Assembly (NCBI GenBank): GCA_027486655.1
Contig: JAIXOR010000061.1
Coordinates: 1 to 53,902, forward strand
Origin: Verrucomicrobiaceae bacterium
GTDB lineage: Bacteria; Verrucomicrobiota; Verrucomicrobiia; Verrucomicrobiales; Akkermansiaceae
Reading direction: 5' to 3'
Length of the DNA: 53,902 nt
Below, one piece after another: positions 17,931 through 26,123 of this stretch. Made by a program: the position numbers and the translations under genes. Within the stretch, counting starts at the first letter, position 1, and every line of letters begins with the position of its first letter. The notes under the pieces were generated by a model, which had not been told where the DNA came from, did no database searches, and was given only the letters and a program-made list of their open reading frames with translations.

Positions 17931-17950
17931 ATTTCCCCCGGGCGGGGGGC

Positions 17951-18730
17951 TCAGCGGCTCAGCCAGCCACCGTCCACATTGAGGATCGTGCCATTGAGGT
18001 AATCGGCATCTCCCGAGGCGAGGAACACACAACTGCCGGCGATATCCTCCGGTTTGCCCCAGCGGCCCTCGGGGATGCGGTCGAGGATCGACTGGTTGCG
18101 CTTTTCATCTTCCCGCAGCGGGCGGGTGTTCTCGGTGGCGATGTATCCGGGGGCCACGGCATTGATGTTGATGCGTTCCTTGGCCCATTCGCAGGCGAGT
18201 GCCTTGGTCACTCCGGCGATGGCGCTTTTGCTGGCTGTGTAGGCCGGCACGAGGATGCCGCCTTGGAACGAGAGCATCGAGGCGATGTTGACGATCTTGA
18301 GGCGTGAGTCATCCGGCGATTGTTCGCGCCCGCCGGTGAGCCACCATTTGGCGAAGGCCTGGCAAAGGAAGAACGGCGCGTTGAGGTTGATCTGGAGCAC
18401 GGCGTTCCAGTCCTCTTCCGGGAAATCCGCGGCCGGGTGGCGTTTGATGATGCCGGCGTTGTTCACCAGCACGTCGAGACGGCCGGTGAGTCCGGTGATC
18501 TCCTGGACGAGGGCTGCGGCACCTGCCTGGTCGAGCTTGGAAAGGTCCGCGCTGATGGGGGTGAAGTTTCCTCCGGCGGCGGCAACCTTGGCGGCGGTGT
18601 CCGAGCTGTCCCCGACGCCGAGGCCGACGACGTGGGCACCTTCCGCCGCGAAGGCGAGGACGATGGCTTGGCCGATGCCGCGGCTGATGCCGGTGACAAC
18701 GACGGTTTTTCCTTCGAATCTGCGGTTCAT
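17951..18730 (-). CDS. kduD: 2-deoxy-D-gluconate 3-dehydrogenase
   Basis: Short-chain dehydrogenase of 259 residues that reduces 2,5-diketo-3-deoxygluconate to 2-keto-3-deoxygluconate (KDG) with NAD(P)H in pectin and glycosaminoglycan catabolism. Seen: the cofactor loop TGISRGIG, NNAG in VLVNNAGIIKRHPA, the catalytic YTASK, and a C-terminal GTILNVDGGWLSR typical of KduD. The NAGIIKR segment and the neighbouring kduI support KduD over a generic SDR. The start at 18730 (MNRRFEGKTVVV) is preferred over an upstream ATG that would overlap kduI. It follows the kduI stop by 23 bases. Confidence 0.9.
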   Translation of the reverse strand: MNRRFEGKTVVVTGISRGIGQAIVLAFAAEGAHVVGLGVGDSSDTAAKVAAAGGNFTPISADLSKLDQAGAAALVQEITGLTGRLDVLVNNAGIIKRHPAADFPEEDWNAVLQINLNAPFFLCQAFAKWWLTGGREQSPDDSRLKIVNIASMLSFQGGILVPAYTASKSAIAGVTKALACEWAKERININAVAPGYIATENTRPLREDEKRNQSILDRIPEGRWGKPEDIAGSCVFLASGDADYLNGTILNVDGGWLSR

Positions 18731-18753
18731 GGGTCGATCGGGTTCGGGGGAAA

Positions 18754-19599
18754 TCAACGGAGGCTCAGCGGGGCGATCGCATCCATGTCGGTGAAGGCCT
18801 GGTTCTCTCCGGCCATGCCCCAGATGAACTTGTAGTTGCCCTGCCCGCAGCCGGAGTGGATGGACCAGGAGGGTGAAAGCACGGTGTCGTCCGAGCGGAT
18901 AAAAAGGTGGCGCGTGGCGGTAGGCTCTCCCATGAAATGGGCGAGGACGCGCTCGTCCATGTCGAAATAGTGATAAACCTCGCAGCGGCGGTTGTGGGTG
19001 TGCGGCGGGAAGGTGTTCCAGACGCTGCCCACGGCGAGTTCCGTGAAGCCCATGACCAACTGGCAGCTTTGGATGCCGTTTTCATGGATGTATTGGCGGA
19101 TGACGCGCTCGTTGGAAGTGGCCTGCGCGCCGAGCGGCACGGTGGTCGCCTGATCCCGCGTGGCGGTGCTTGTCGGGTGGCTGGCGTGGGCCGGGCAGCT
19201 GAGGATGAAGAACTTGGCAGGGGACTCGGGGTTCTCGCTGGCAAAGGCGACTTCCTTGGCACCCATGCCGATGTAGATGCAGCCGAGCGGTTCGACCGTG
19301 TGGGTCACGCCGTCCACGGTGACGGCTCCGCGGCCGCCGGTGTTGATGGCTCCGAGTTCGCGGCGCTCAAGGAAGCTGCCGCGGCCGGTCTCCTTGTGGT
19401 TGGGAAGCTCCAGAGGCTGGGTCGTGGGCATGGCTCCGGCCACGACCATGCGGTCGAGATCGGTGAATACCCCGCGGAAGGCACCGGGGGTGAGAAGCGA
19501 CTGGAGAAGAAAGGCCTCGCGGATTTCGTCGGTGGTCATGCGGGCCACTTCCTGGGCACGGGGCATGCGGAGAATGCTGGAGTCGAACATGGATGTCAT
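18754..19599 (-). CDS. kduI: 5-keto-4-deoxyuronate isomerase
   Basis: Cupin-fold, metal-dependent isomerase of 281 residues. It converts 4-deoxy-L-threo-5-hexosulose uronate, released from unsaturated uronides, to 2,5-diketo-3-deoxygluconate. The metal site is visible in PPHTHNRRCEVYHYF (His, His and Glu), with a later His in SIHSGCG, as in E. coli KduI. The sequence is recognisable throughout (LELPNHKETGRGSFLERREL, GNYKFIWGMAGENQ). ATGs at 19599 and 19590 are both possible starts. No strong ribosome-binding site helps the choice. It is first in the kduI-kduD pair and divergent from the XylR-type regulator gene at 19753. Confidence 0.95.
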   Translation of the reverse strand: MTSMFDSSILRMPRAQEVARMTTDEIREAFLLQSLLTPGAFRGVFTDLDRMVVAGAMPTTQPLELPNHKETGRGSFLERRELGAINTGGRGAVTVDGVTHTVEPLGCIYIGMGAKEVAFASENPESPAKFFILSCPAHASHPTSTATRDQATTVPLGAQATSNERVIRQYIHENGIQSCQLVMGFTELAVGSVWNTFPPHTHNRRCEVYHYFDMDERVLAHFMGEPTATRHLFIRSDDTVLSPSWSIHSGCGQGNYKFIWGMAGENQAFTDMDAIAPLSLR

Positions 19600-19688
19600 C
19601 GTGGTTGGTGGACCCGAGTGCAAACGTCGGGAGCCGGGGTGCAAAGGAAATTAAACAGTGAAACCGGATCGTCAGGGATTGCACAAAA

Positions 19689-19713
19689 CGCCCCCACGAT
19701 TGCAATGGGGGCG
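19689..19713 (-). terminator. GC-rich hairpin in the kduI/regulator intergenic region
   Basis: CGCCCCCA (19689-19696) and TGGGGGCG (19706-19713) form a perfect 8-bp stem around a 9-base loop. On the minus strand it is followed directly by TTTTGTGC, the layout of an intrinsic terminator, yet it lies upstream of kduI. It may act as a leader attenuator, block read-through, or be a regulator-binding palindrome. Confidence 0.5.
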
Positions 19714-19716
19714 GGC

Positions 19717-19745
19717 TTGACCCGATGTTTTCAGCCGAATTTACT
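19717..19745 (+). promoter_or_regulatory. Predicted promoter of the XylR-type regulator
   Basis: TTGACC (19717-19722), a 17-base spacer and TTTACT (19740-19745) resemble a sigma70 promoter. Transcription would begin at about 19752-19753, coincident with the ATG, implying a leaderless mRNA. Confidence 0.45.
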
Positions 19746-19752
19746 CCTCGTC

Positions 19753-20904
19753 ATGCCTCGGAGCCGTTCCTCCCAGAAAAGCGTGCTGTTGGCCTTGAGC
19801 CGATACAGCCCCAGCACGCACATGGGGGTGGCTAGGTTTGCCTGCGCGCACAACTGGCACTTGAATTGCGAAATGGCCTTCTCCGGCCATATCCCGGAAG
19901 GCTGGCGCGGGGATGGCATCATCACAGTGCTCGATTCCCGGGACGATGTGGTGGATTTCGTGCAGCGCAGCAAGGTGCCTGTGGTGGATCTTTCGGTGAT
20001 CCGCCCGGACATCGAGGTGCCTCGGGTATCCGGCGATCACCGCGCGATCGGGCAGACGGCCGGCGAGTTGTTCACCGAGCGCGGGTTCCAGCACTTCGCC
20101 TGGTTCACCACGCGCGATGATCCGGCGGCGAGGCTGAGGGAGCAGGGGTTCCGGCAGACGGTCGAGCGCCAGGCCGTCACCTTGGAAAGCTGGATCTTCC
20201 CGGCCCGCGCGCGGGCCAGGGCGGACGAGTGGAGCGTCAGGTCGCAGTGGCTCATCAAGCGCCTCAAGGCGATCCCCAAACCGGCGGCCGTGTTTGCCTT
20301 TCACGATGGAGAGGCCGCCAATGTGCTGGATGCCTGTCTCCTCGGCGGCATCGACGTGCCGGAAGAGGTGGCCATTCTCGGAGTGGACAACAATCCGATC
20401 GTGTGCGAATCGGTCCGGGTCCACTTGTCCAGTGTGAACCATGACCTTGAAGGCCTCGGTCATGCCGGAGCCGAAGTGCTGGAGGGTCTGATGAATGGTG
20501 GCAAGCCTCCGCAAAGCCCGATCCTCATTCCGCCGCGCGGGATCACGGAAAGACGGAGCACGGATGCGCTCGCGGTGAAGGAACTGCCGGTGCGTGTGGC
20601 TCTCCAGTTCATGCGGCGGCATTACCCGCGCTTGATCGGTCCGGACGATGCCGCCCGCGAGGCCGGGGTGCCGCGTGCCCATCTAGAGTTGGAGTTCCGC
20701 AAGCTCTTCCACCACTCCATGAGGAGCGAACTCGCGCGCATCCGCTTGCAGCGTGCCAAGGAGCTCCTGTTGACCAGCGAACTGCCGGTGGCCGATGTGG
20801 CCGCACGCACCGGCTTCAACACCGCCCAGTATTTCAACAATGTCTTCCGCCGTGAGACCGGACTCACGCCGCTGAACTATCGCCGCGAACGCGCGGGCGG
20901 ATGA
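19753..20904 (+). CDS. XylR-type transcriptional regulator (sugar-binding domain plus AraC HTH)
   Basis: 383-residue regulator joining a LacI/periplasmic-binding-like sensor domain (about 10-270) to a C-terminal AraC-type double HTH (about 285-383). The sensor start, SVLLALSRYSPSTHMGVARF, is typical of XylR proteins. PEEVAILGVDNNPIVCE is the conserved ligand-domain segment. The HTH ends with ADVAARTGFNTAQYFNNVFR and ETGLTPLNYRR. Such proteins bind a sugar and activate nearby catabolic genes. Position between divergent kduI and the downstream GH105 fusion suggests that both are targets and that a uronide or KDG-pathway intermediate is the ligand (inference). The ATG at 19753 fits homologous N-termini. 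Confidence 0.9.
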   Translation: MPRSRSSQKSVLLALSRYSPSTHMGVARFACAHNWHLNCEMAFSGHIPEGWRGDGIITVLDSRDDVVDFVQRSKVPVVDLSVIRPDIEVPRVSGDHRAIGQTAGELFTERGFQHFAWFTTRDDPAARLREQGFRQTVERQAVTLESWIFPARARARADEWSVRSQWLIKRLKAIPKPAAVFAFHDGEAANVLDACLLGGIDVPEEVAILGVDNNPIVCESVRVHLSSVNHDLEGLGHAGAEVLEGLMNGGKPPQSPILIPPRGITERRSTDALAVKELPVRVALQFMRRHYPRLIGPDDAAREAGVPRAHLELEFRKLFHHSMRSELARIRLQRAKELLLTSELPVADVAARTGFNTAQYFNNVFRRETGLTPLNYRRERAGG

Positions 20905-20972
20905 TCCACGCCATCCGGAGATGGAAGGATTCCCCCCGGCGGCCGTATTCTTGCCCCGGTTTTTGACCACTC

Positions 20973-23900
20973 ATGAAAATCCCATCCCTGATCCGTCCTC
21001 TGGTTTCCGCCGCCGCCGTTCTTTTCGGGCTTGCCCCGATCTCATCCGGGGCGGCGCGCCCTGCGGAGTCGTTCGCGGATTTCACCAAGGATGGGGCCTG
21101 GTGCTGGTTTGCCGATCCGAGGGCCGTCTCGCGGGATGGCAAGACCCACGCCGGTTGGGTGACCTCCGAAGGATCGATCGAGATGGCGACCCTCGACCAT
21201 GCCGGCGGCCGGGTTTCCTCCTCGATGCTGCATGAGTTCTATCAGAAAGACGATCATGACAACCCCGCCTTCCTTTTCCTGCCGGACGGGCGACTGATGG
21301 CGTTCTACTCGAAACACTGCGGGCCCGAGATGAATGCACGCGTCACCCGGAACCCCGGTGACAGCTCCGTCTGGGAGGCCGAGCGCGTGTTGGCGATCAG
21401 TCCCAAGCCGCGGCCACGGAAAAACATCACCTATCCGAACCCCTCGATGCTGTCCTCGGAAAACAACGCCATCCATTTGTTCTGGCGTGGCGATTCCTGG
21501 AAGCCGTGCCACTCCGTCTCCACCGACGGCGGGAAAACCTGGAGTCCGGGAAAGGTCGTCATCTCCCGCGCCGGAGCCGGGCACGACAACCGGCCTTATG
21601 TGAAGACCACCTCCAACGGCAAGGACCGCATCCACATCGTTTTCACCGACGGACACCCACGCGACGAAGCTTCTAACAACATCTACTACGTCTGCTACCG
21701 GGCGGGTGCCTTTTATAAGGCGGACGGCACCCGCATTGCGACGATGGAGGAGCTGCCCTTCGCTCCGGAAAAGGCGGACTTGATCCATGACGCGGTCAAG
21801 GACGGTGCCCGCGGCTGGGTGCATGATCTGGCCTTCGACAAGCAGGACCGCCCGGTGGTTGCCTACACCCGTTATCCGTCCGATACGGATCACCGTTATG
21901 GTTACACCCGCTGGGATGGTGCGCGCTGGGTGGGCGGCGAGATTTGTGCGGCCGGCGGCTGGTTCCCCCAGACACCTGCGGGCGGCAAGGAGGTGGAGCC
22001 GAACTACACCGGAGGCATCGCCCTTGATCCGGAGGATCCGTCGGTGGCCTACCTGTCGCGCCCGGTGAACGGCGTCCGCGAGATCGAGCGCTGGACCACA
22101 CCGGACCTCGGGAAATCATGGACAAGCAGCCCGCTCACCGCGGGTTCGAAACACGACAACATCCGGCCCTTCGTCGTCAGGAATGCCGCGGCGGACGGCC
22201 CCAAGGTCCTCTGGATGAACCTCAGCGGGCACTACATCCACTACACGAACTACCTTTGCTCGATCAAGATGGACCGGCCGCAAAACGTTGTGCCGGCCCC
22301 CGAGGTCGCCTTGCTTCCGGAGCTCTCCGCAAAGGTGGAGACCAAGGCCGTCCTGGCCGCCATGGAGCGGGTCGCGGACTGGCAGCTCGCCCATCCGAGC
22401 AGCCATGCCGCGGACGACTGGACGCAAGGCGCCGGATATGCCGGTTTCATGGCGCTCGCCGGGATCTCCGCCGATCCGAAGTACCGCGATGCGATGCTGG
22501 CGATGGGCCGGGGCAACGGCTGGAAACCCGGACCCAGTGTGTATCATGCGGACGATCACTGCGTGGGCCAGACCTATGCGGAGCTCTATCAGATTTATCG
22601 GGAGCCCCAGATGATCGCTCCTCTTCGCGAGCGCTTCGACTTCATCCTGGCGAACCCCAAGGAAGGGACGCTGCAGTTCCGCACGCCCGGAAATCAACAG
22701 CGCTGGTCGTGGTGCGATGCGCTTTTCATGGCACCGCCCGCATGGCTGCGCCTCTGGGCCGTCACCGGTGATACACGCTATCTCGACCTCGCGGTGAATC
22801 ACTGGTGGCGCACCTCGGACTACCTGTATGACAAGGACGAGCACCTTTATTACCGGGACAGCACCTATTTTGACAAACGCGAGGCCAACGGTCGCAAGGT
22901 CTTCTGGGGGCGCGGCAACGGCTGGGTGATGGGCGGCCTCGTCCGCATGCTCCAGTATCTGCCCGCCCGCCATCCGGAGCGATCGCGCTTTGTGAATCAG
23001 TTCCGCGAAATGGCCGCAAAGCTTCTTGTCGCCCAGCAGCCGGACGGGCTCTGGCGCGCCAGTTTGCTCGACCCCGCGAGCTATCCTCTCAAGGAGACCA
23101 GCGCTTCCGGGTTTTATGCCTACGCGTTTGCCTGGGGCGTCAATCAGGGCCTGCTCGATGCGGCCACCTACGGTCCCGCCGCCCGCAAGGCCTGGGCTTC
23201 GTTGGTGGGATGCGTGCGAAACAACGGCCGCCTCACCCATGTGCAGCCCATCGGGGCGGACCCGAAGTCTTTTCCGGATATGGCGACCGAGATTTACGGT
23301 ACCGGAGCCTTCCTGCTGGCGGGATCCGAGATCCATCGCATGGCGGTGATGGCAAATACCCGGCCGCAGCTCGTCACCGTCACCAATCCCGCGGACTTCC
23401 ACCGCTTTCAGGAAACCGTCACGCTCGCCAGTTCCGGCCTGCCGAAAGATCCGGTGGTCATGGATCACAATACCTCACGGGTCATACCGTCCCAGATGAC
23501 CGGCTCCGGGTTGATCTTCCAAACGGATCTCGGCCCCGGTGACTCCCGGCGTTTCCTGATCCTGCCTTCATCCTCACTGGCCGAGCTTCCTCCCGCGCTG
23601 CCGCGCACCTTCTGCCGCTTCGTGCCGGAGCGCCTCGATGATTTCGCTTGGGAAAGCGACCGCATCGCCCACCGCACCTATGGCCCGGCCATCATCCGGG
23701 ATCCCAAGGAGAAACTCGTGAGCAGCGGCATGGACGTCTGGTTGAAGTCGGTCCGCCACCCGGTCATCGATTCCTGGTACCGCTCGGGCGATTACCACGC
23801 GGACAAGGGCGAAGGACTGGACTCCTACAAGGTCGGCCCGGCCCGGGGCTGCGGGGGGCTGGGTGTCTGGGGTGCGGGTCGACTCCATGTTTCATCGAAT

Positions 23901-24413
23901 TTCGTCAGCTGGAAGGTCCTCAGCAACGGTCCGATCCGCTCGGAGTTCGAGCTGGTCTACGCCCCATGGGATGCCGCTGGACGCAAGGTGTCCGAAGTGA
24001 AACGCATGTCCATCGATGCCGGATCCAACTTCACCCGGGTGGAAAGCACGTTTTCCAGCCCATCCAAGGGACCGCTCGACATCGCCGTCGGCATCATCAA
24101 GCGCCAGGGCGATTCCCACTTCACTCCCAACCCCGGCGCGGGCTGGATGAGCTATTGGGAGCCGGAAATGCCACCGAATGGACACACCGCCTGCGGAGTT
24201 GTCCTTGCTGGCGGTGTGAATGCGGGTGTGGCCGATGATGGTGCCCATCATCTGCTGGTCGGCAAGGCCACGCCGGGCAAACCTTTCGTCCATTACTTCG
24301 GCGCGGGCTGGAGCAAGAGCGGGGATTTCCCGGACCGGAGCGCGTGGGAACGTGCGGTGGAGCTGCTGGCCAAGCGCCTCAAGTCCCCGGTGATCGTCGA
24401 GAAAAGCCGCTGA
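20973..24413 (+). CDS. Secreted three-domain fusion: BNR_4 propeller, GH105 and DUF4861
   Basis: Very long secreted protein of 1146 residues with a signal peptide (MKIPSLIRPLVSAAAVLFGL). Three parts can be seen. Residues about 30-440 form a BNR_4-like beta-propeller (GAWCWFADPRAV, YPNPSMLSSENNAIHLFWRG, YTRYPSDTDHRYGYTRWDG). Residues about 455-810 are a GH105 unsaturated-glucuronyl/galacturonyl hydrolase, an (alpha/alpha)6 barrel; the likely catalytic Asp is D582 in WSWCDALFM, with FWGRGNGWVMGG also typical. Residues about 870-1145 match DUF4861 (SYKVGPARGCGGLGVW). GH105 releases the unsaturated uronic acid that spontaneously yields the KduI substrate, which fits the neighbouring genes. It starts 68 bases after the regulator gene on the same strand. 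Confidence 0.87.
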   Translation: MKIPSLIRPLVSAAAVLFGLAPISSGAARPAESFADFTKDGAWCWFADPRAVSRDGKTHAGWVTSEGSIEMATLDHAGGRVSSSMLHEFYQKDDHDNPAFLFLPDGRLMAFYSKHCGPEMNARVTRNPGDSSVWEAERVLAISPKPRPRKNITYPNPSMLSSENNAIHLFWRGDSWKPCHSVSTDGGKTWSPGKVVISRAGAGHDNRPYVKTTSNGKDRIHIVFTDGHPRDEASNNIYYVCYRAGAFYKADGTRIATMEELPFAPEKADLIHDAVKDGARGWVHDLAFDKQDRPVVAYTRYPSDTDHRYGYTRWDGARWVGGEICAAGGWFPQTPAGGKEVEPNYTGGIALDPEDPSVAYLSRPVNGVREIERWTTPDLGKSWTSSPLTAGSKHDNIRPFVVRNAAADGPKVLWMNLSGHYIHYTNYLCSIKMDRPQNVVPAPEVALLPELSAKVETKAVLAAMERVADWQLAHPSSHAADDWTQGAGYAGFMALAGISADPKYRDAMLAMGRGNGWKPGPSVYHADDHCVGQTYAELYQIYREPQMIAPLRERFDFILANPKEGTLQFRTPGNQQRWSWCDALFMAPPAWLRLWAVTGDTRYLDLAVNHWWRTSDYLYDKDEHLYYRDSTYFDKREANGRKVFWGRGNGWVMGGLVRMLQYLPARHPERSRFVNQFREMAAKLLVAQQPDGLWRASLLDPASYPLKETSASGFYAYAFAWGVNQGLLDAATYGPAARKAWASLVGCVRNNGRLTHVQPIGADPKSFPDMATEIYGTGAFLLAGSEIHRMAVMANTRPQLVTVTNPADFHRFQETVTLASSGLPKDPVVMDHNTSRVIPSQMTGSGLIFQTDLGPGDSRRFLILPSSSLAELPPALPRTFCRFVPERLDDFAWESDRIAHRTYGPAIIRDPKEKLVSSGMDVWLKSVRHPVIDSWYRSGDYHADKGEGLDSYKVGPARGCGGLGVWGAGRLHVSSNFVSWKVLSNGPIRSEFELVYAPWDAAGRKVSEVKRMSIDAGSNFTRVESTFSSPSKGPLDIAVGIIKRQGDSHFTPNPGAGWMSYWEPEMPPNGHTACGVVLAGGVNAGVADDGAHHLLVGKATPGKPFVHYFGAGWSKSGDFPDRSAWERAVELLAKRLKSPVIVEKSR

Positions 24414-24504
24414 ACTCCGGGGCGGGGTGGCACCCGGGGCGGTGGAGGTTTCCACCGTCCTGGCGTCCTTGCCCGGTGGAAACCGAACAATGGGGCTCAA
24501 AAGC

Positions 24505-24534
24505 AAACAACCGCGTCCCTTGCGGAACGCGGTT
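24505..24534 (-). terminator. rpsP terminator, possibly bidirectional
   Basis: AACCGCGT (24509-24516) pairs with ACGCGGTT (24527-24534). On the minus strand it is followed by GTTTGCTTTTG, fitting termination of rpsP. On the plus strand CTTTGG follows, so it may also stop read-through from the GH105 fusion gene. Confidence 0.65.
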
Positions 24535-24566
24535 CTTTGGGAGATTTGGATGAATCCTTGGACCGC

Positions 24567-24818
24567 TCAGGCCTTGGCGGCGGTGCGTGCCTTGCGGATC
24601 ATGCTGTTGACGGTCTCGGAAGGCTTGGCGCCCACGGCGAGCCATTTGTCGGCAAGCTCGAGATCGATGGAGTAATTGACGCCCTCCTTGAGCGGATCGT
24701 AGGTGCCAAGTTGTTCGATGTAACGGCCGTCGCGACGCTTGCGGCTGTCAACGGCAACGATCTTGTGGTAAGGGCGATCCTTGGTTCCCTTGCGGCTGAG
24801 GCGGATGGAGACAGACAT
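24567..24818 (-). CDS. rpsP: 30S ribosomal protein S16
   Basis: S16 of the small ribosomal subunit, 83 residues. The start [20 protein letters not shown] and the segments [23 protein letters not shown] and RKARTAA are diagnostic. An in-frame extension upstream to 25022 was rejected because S16 begins at this Met. In many bacteria rpsP heads an operon with rimM, trmD and rplS; here it stands alone between plus-strand genes with its own terminator. Confidence 0.97.
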   Translation of the reverse strand: MSVSIRLSRKGTKDRPYHKIVAVDSRKRRDGRYIEQLGTYDPLKEGVNYSIDLELADKWLAVGAKPSETVNSMIRKARTAAKA

Positions 24819-25068
24819 GATGAGGCTCGATTGCGTTCGCCCAGGAAGCGGGCGGGCGCGGAAATTGAAAGATCCGTCCCGACTTGCCAAGCAGAATCTT
24901 GAACATTCTTGAGGTTTCTCCTCAGCGGGGACCGCCGGGCCATTCCGGGCCCCATCCGGAGCGAGGAGGGGACCGGATTCAAAAAATAACAGAAGATGAA
25001 TTTTCCGGTTGTCAAAGTCCACGGTCCCGATCTTACTGCCGCCCCGCCCGCAAGGGCGTCTGTGGTAA

Positions 25069-25144
25069 GGCTCGATAGCTCAGTTGGTAGAGCAGCGGAT
25101 TGAAAATCCGCGTGTCGCTGGTTCGATCCCGGCTCGAGCCACCA
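25069..25144 (+). tRNA. tRNA-Phe(GAA)
   Basis: 76 bases forming a complete cloverleaf. The acceptor GGCTCGA/TCGAGCC is perfect, the anticodon arm is GCGGA-TTGAAAA-TCCGC (anticodon GAA), and the T loop is TTCGATC. The 3' CCA is encoded. TTGTCA at 25009-25014 may be the -35 element of its promoter; the -10 is weak. A strong terminator follows seven bases after the CCA. Confidence 0.97.
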
Positions 25145-25150
25145 CCTTGA

Positions 25151-25179
25151 GGCCGCCTGTGTCAGGCGGCCTTTTTTTT
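25151..25179 (+). terminator. Intrinsic terminator of tRNA-Phe
   Basis: GGCCGCCTG (25151-25159) and CAGGCGGCC (25163-25171) form a 9-bp stem with a 3-base loop followed by eight T residues. Confidence 0.93.
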
Positions 25180-25281
25180 GCCCTCATTCCCGCGATGGAT
25201 CGTGGATGCGGGAGAGGGCCCCGCTTGACCGCCGGGGCTTCCTTGGCCAAGTTGCGCCGCATCACCCAGAAAACTCAACTC

Positions 25282-26109
25282 ATGTCCGCCAACTCGCTTT
25301 TTGACATCACCGGAAAAGTCATCGTCATCACCGGTGCTACCGGCGCCCTCACCGGCTCCGCAGCTGCATATCTTGCCGCCAATCAGGCCAAAGTGGTCTA
25401 TCTGGGCCGCAGCCAGGAGAAACTCGACGCCACACTGGCCGGAGTGCGCGGGCAGGTCCCGGGGGCCGAGGTGATCGGCGTGGCGGCGGATGTGAACGAC
25501 CGCGAGGCACTGGAGCGCGCGCGCGACACGATCCTCGCCAAGTGGGGCCGCATCGATGCGCTGCTGAATGGAGCCGGCGGCAATCAGCCCGGAGCGACCA
25601 TCGCGCCGGACAAAACCTTCATGGATCTGGATTTCGAGGCATTCCAGGCGGTGGTGGATCTCAATCTCCACGGCACGGTGCTTCCCACGCTGGTATTCAC
25701 TCCGGCGCTGATGGAGGCCGGCTCGGCGAGCATCGTGAACTATTCGTCCGCATCCGCCAGCCGTGCGATCACCCGGGTGGTCGGCTACTCGGCGGCGAAG
25801 GCGGCGGTGGAAAACTTCACCCGCTGGCTCGCCGTGGACCTCGGCCGCCGCACTTCCGGCGGTGTCCGCGTCAATGCCCTGGTTCCAGGGTTCTTCCTGG
25901 GCGAACAAAACCGCCGCCTGCTCACCAACGAAGATGGATCGCTCACGCCGCGGGGTGAGTCGATCGTGCGCCAAACGCCCTTCGGCCGCTTCGGCCAGGC
26001 GGAGGAACTGCACGGCGCGGTCCATTACCTGGTCGCGGATGCGTCCAAATTCGTCACCGGCACCACCGTGACCGTGGATGGCGGATTCGGCGTCTTCTCG
26101 GGCGTCTGA
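25282..26109 (+). CDS. SDR oxidoreductase, probable D-mannonate oxidoreductase type
   Basis: Short-chain dehydrogenase of 275 residues. The start at 25282 (MSANSLFDITGKVIVITG) gives the normal N-terminus; an upstream extension would cover the tRNA and terminator. Seen: the cofactor loop TGATGALTGSA, NGAGGNQPGAT in place of the usual NNAG, the catalytic YSAAK, and TTVTVDGGFGVFSGV at the end. The GAGGNxP segment and the long insert after it resemble the SDR-type D-mannonate oxidoreductases (fructuronate reductases) rather than FabG. That would fit the uronate-degradation neighbourhood, but substrate assignment by eye is moderate. Gluconate 5-dehydrogenase-like activity is an alternative. Confidence 0.75.
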   Translation: MSANSLFDITGKVIVITGATGALTGSAAAYLAANQAKVVYLGRSQEKLDATLAGVRGQVPGAEVIGVAADVNDREALERARDTILAKWGRIDALLNGAGGNQPGATIAPDKTFMDLDFEAFQAVVDLNLHGTVLPTLVFTPALMEAGSASIVNYSSASASRAITRVVGYSAAKAAVENFTRWLAVDLGRRTSGGVRVNALVPGFFLGEQNRRLLTNEDGSLTPRGESIVRQTPFGRFGQAEELHGAVHYLVADASKFVTGTTVTVDGGFGVFSGV

Positions 26110-26123
26110 GCCCGGCGACGGGC

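Noticed and set aside
25195..25206. GGATCGTGGATG, identical to part of the purL insert arms
   Set aside because: A single 12-base match without an inverted partner; too short to call another copy of the element.
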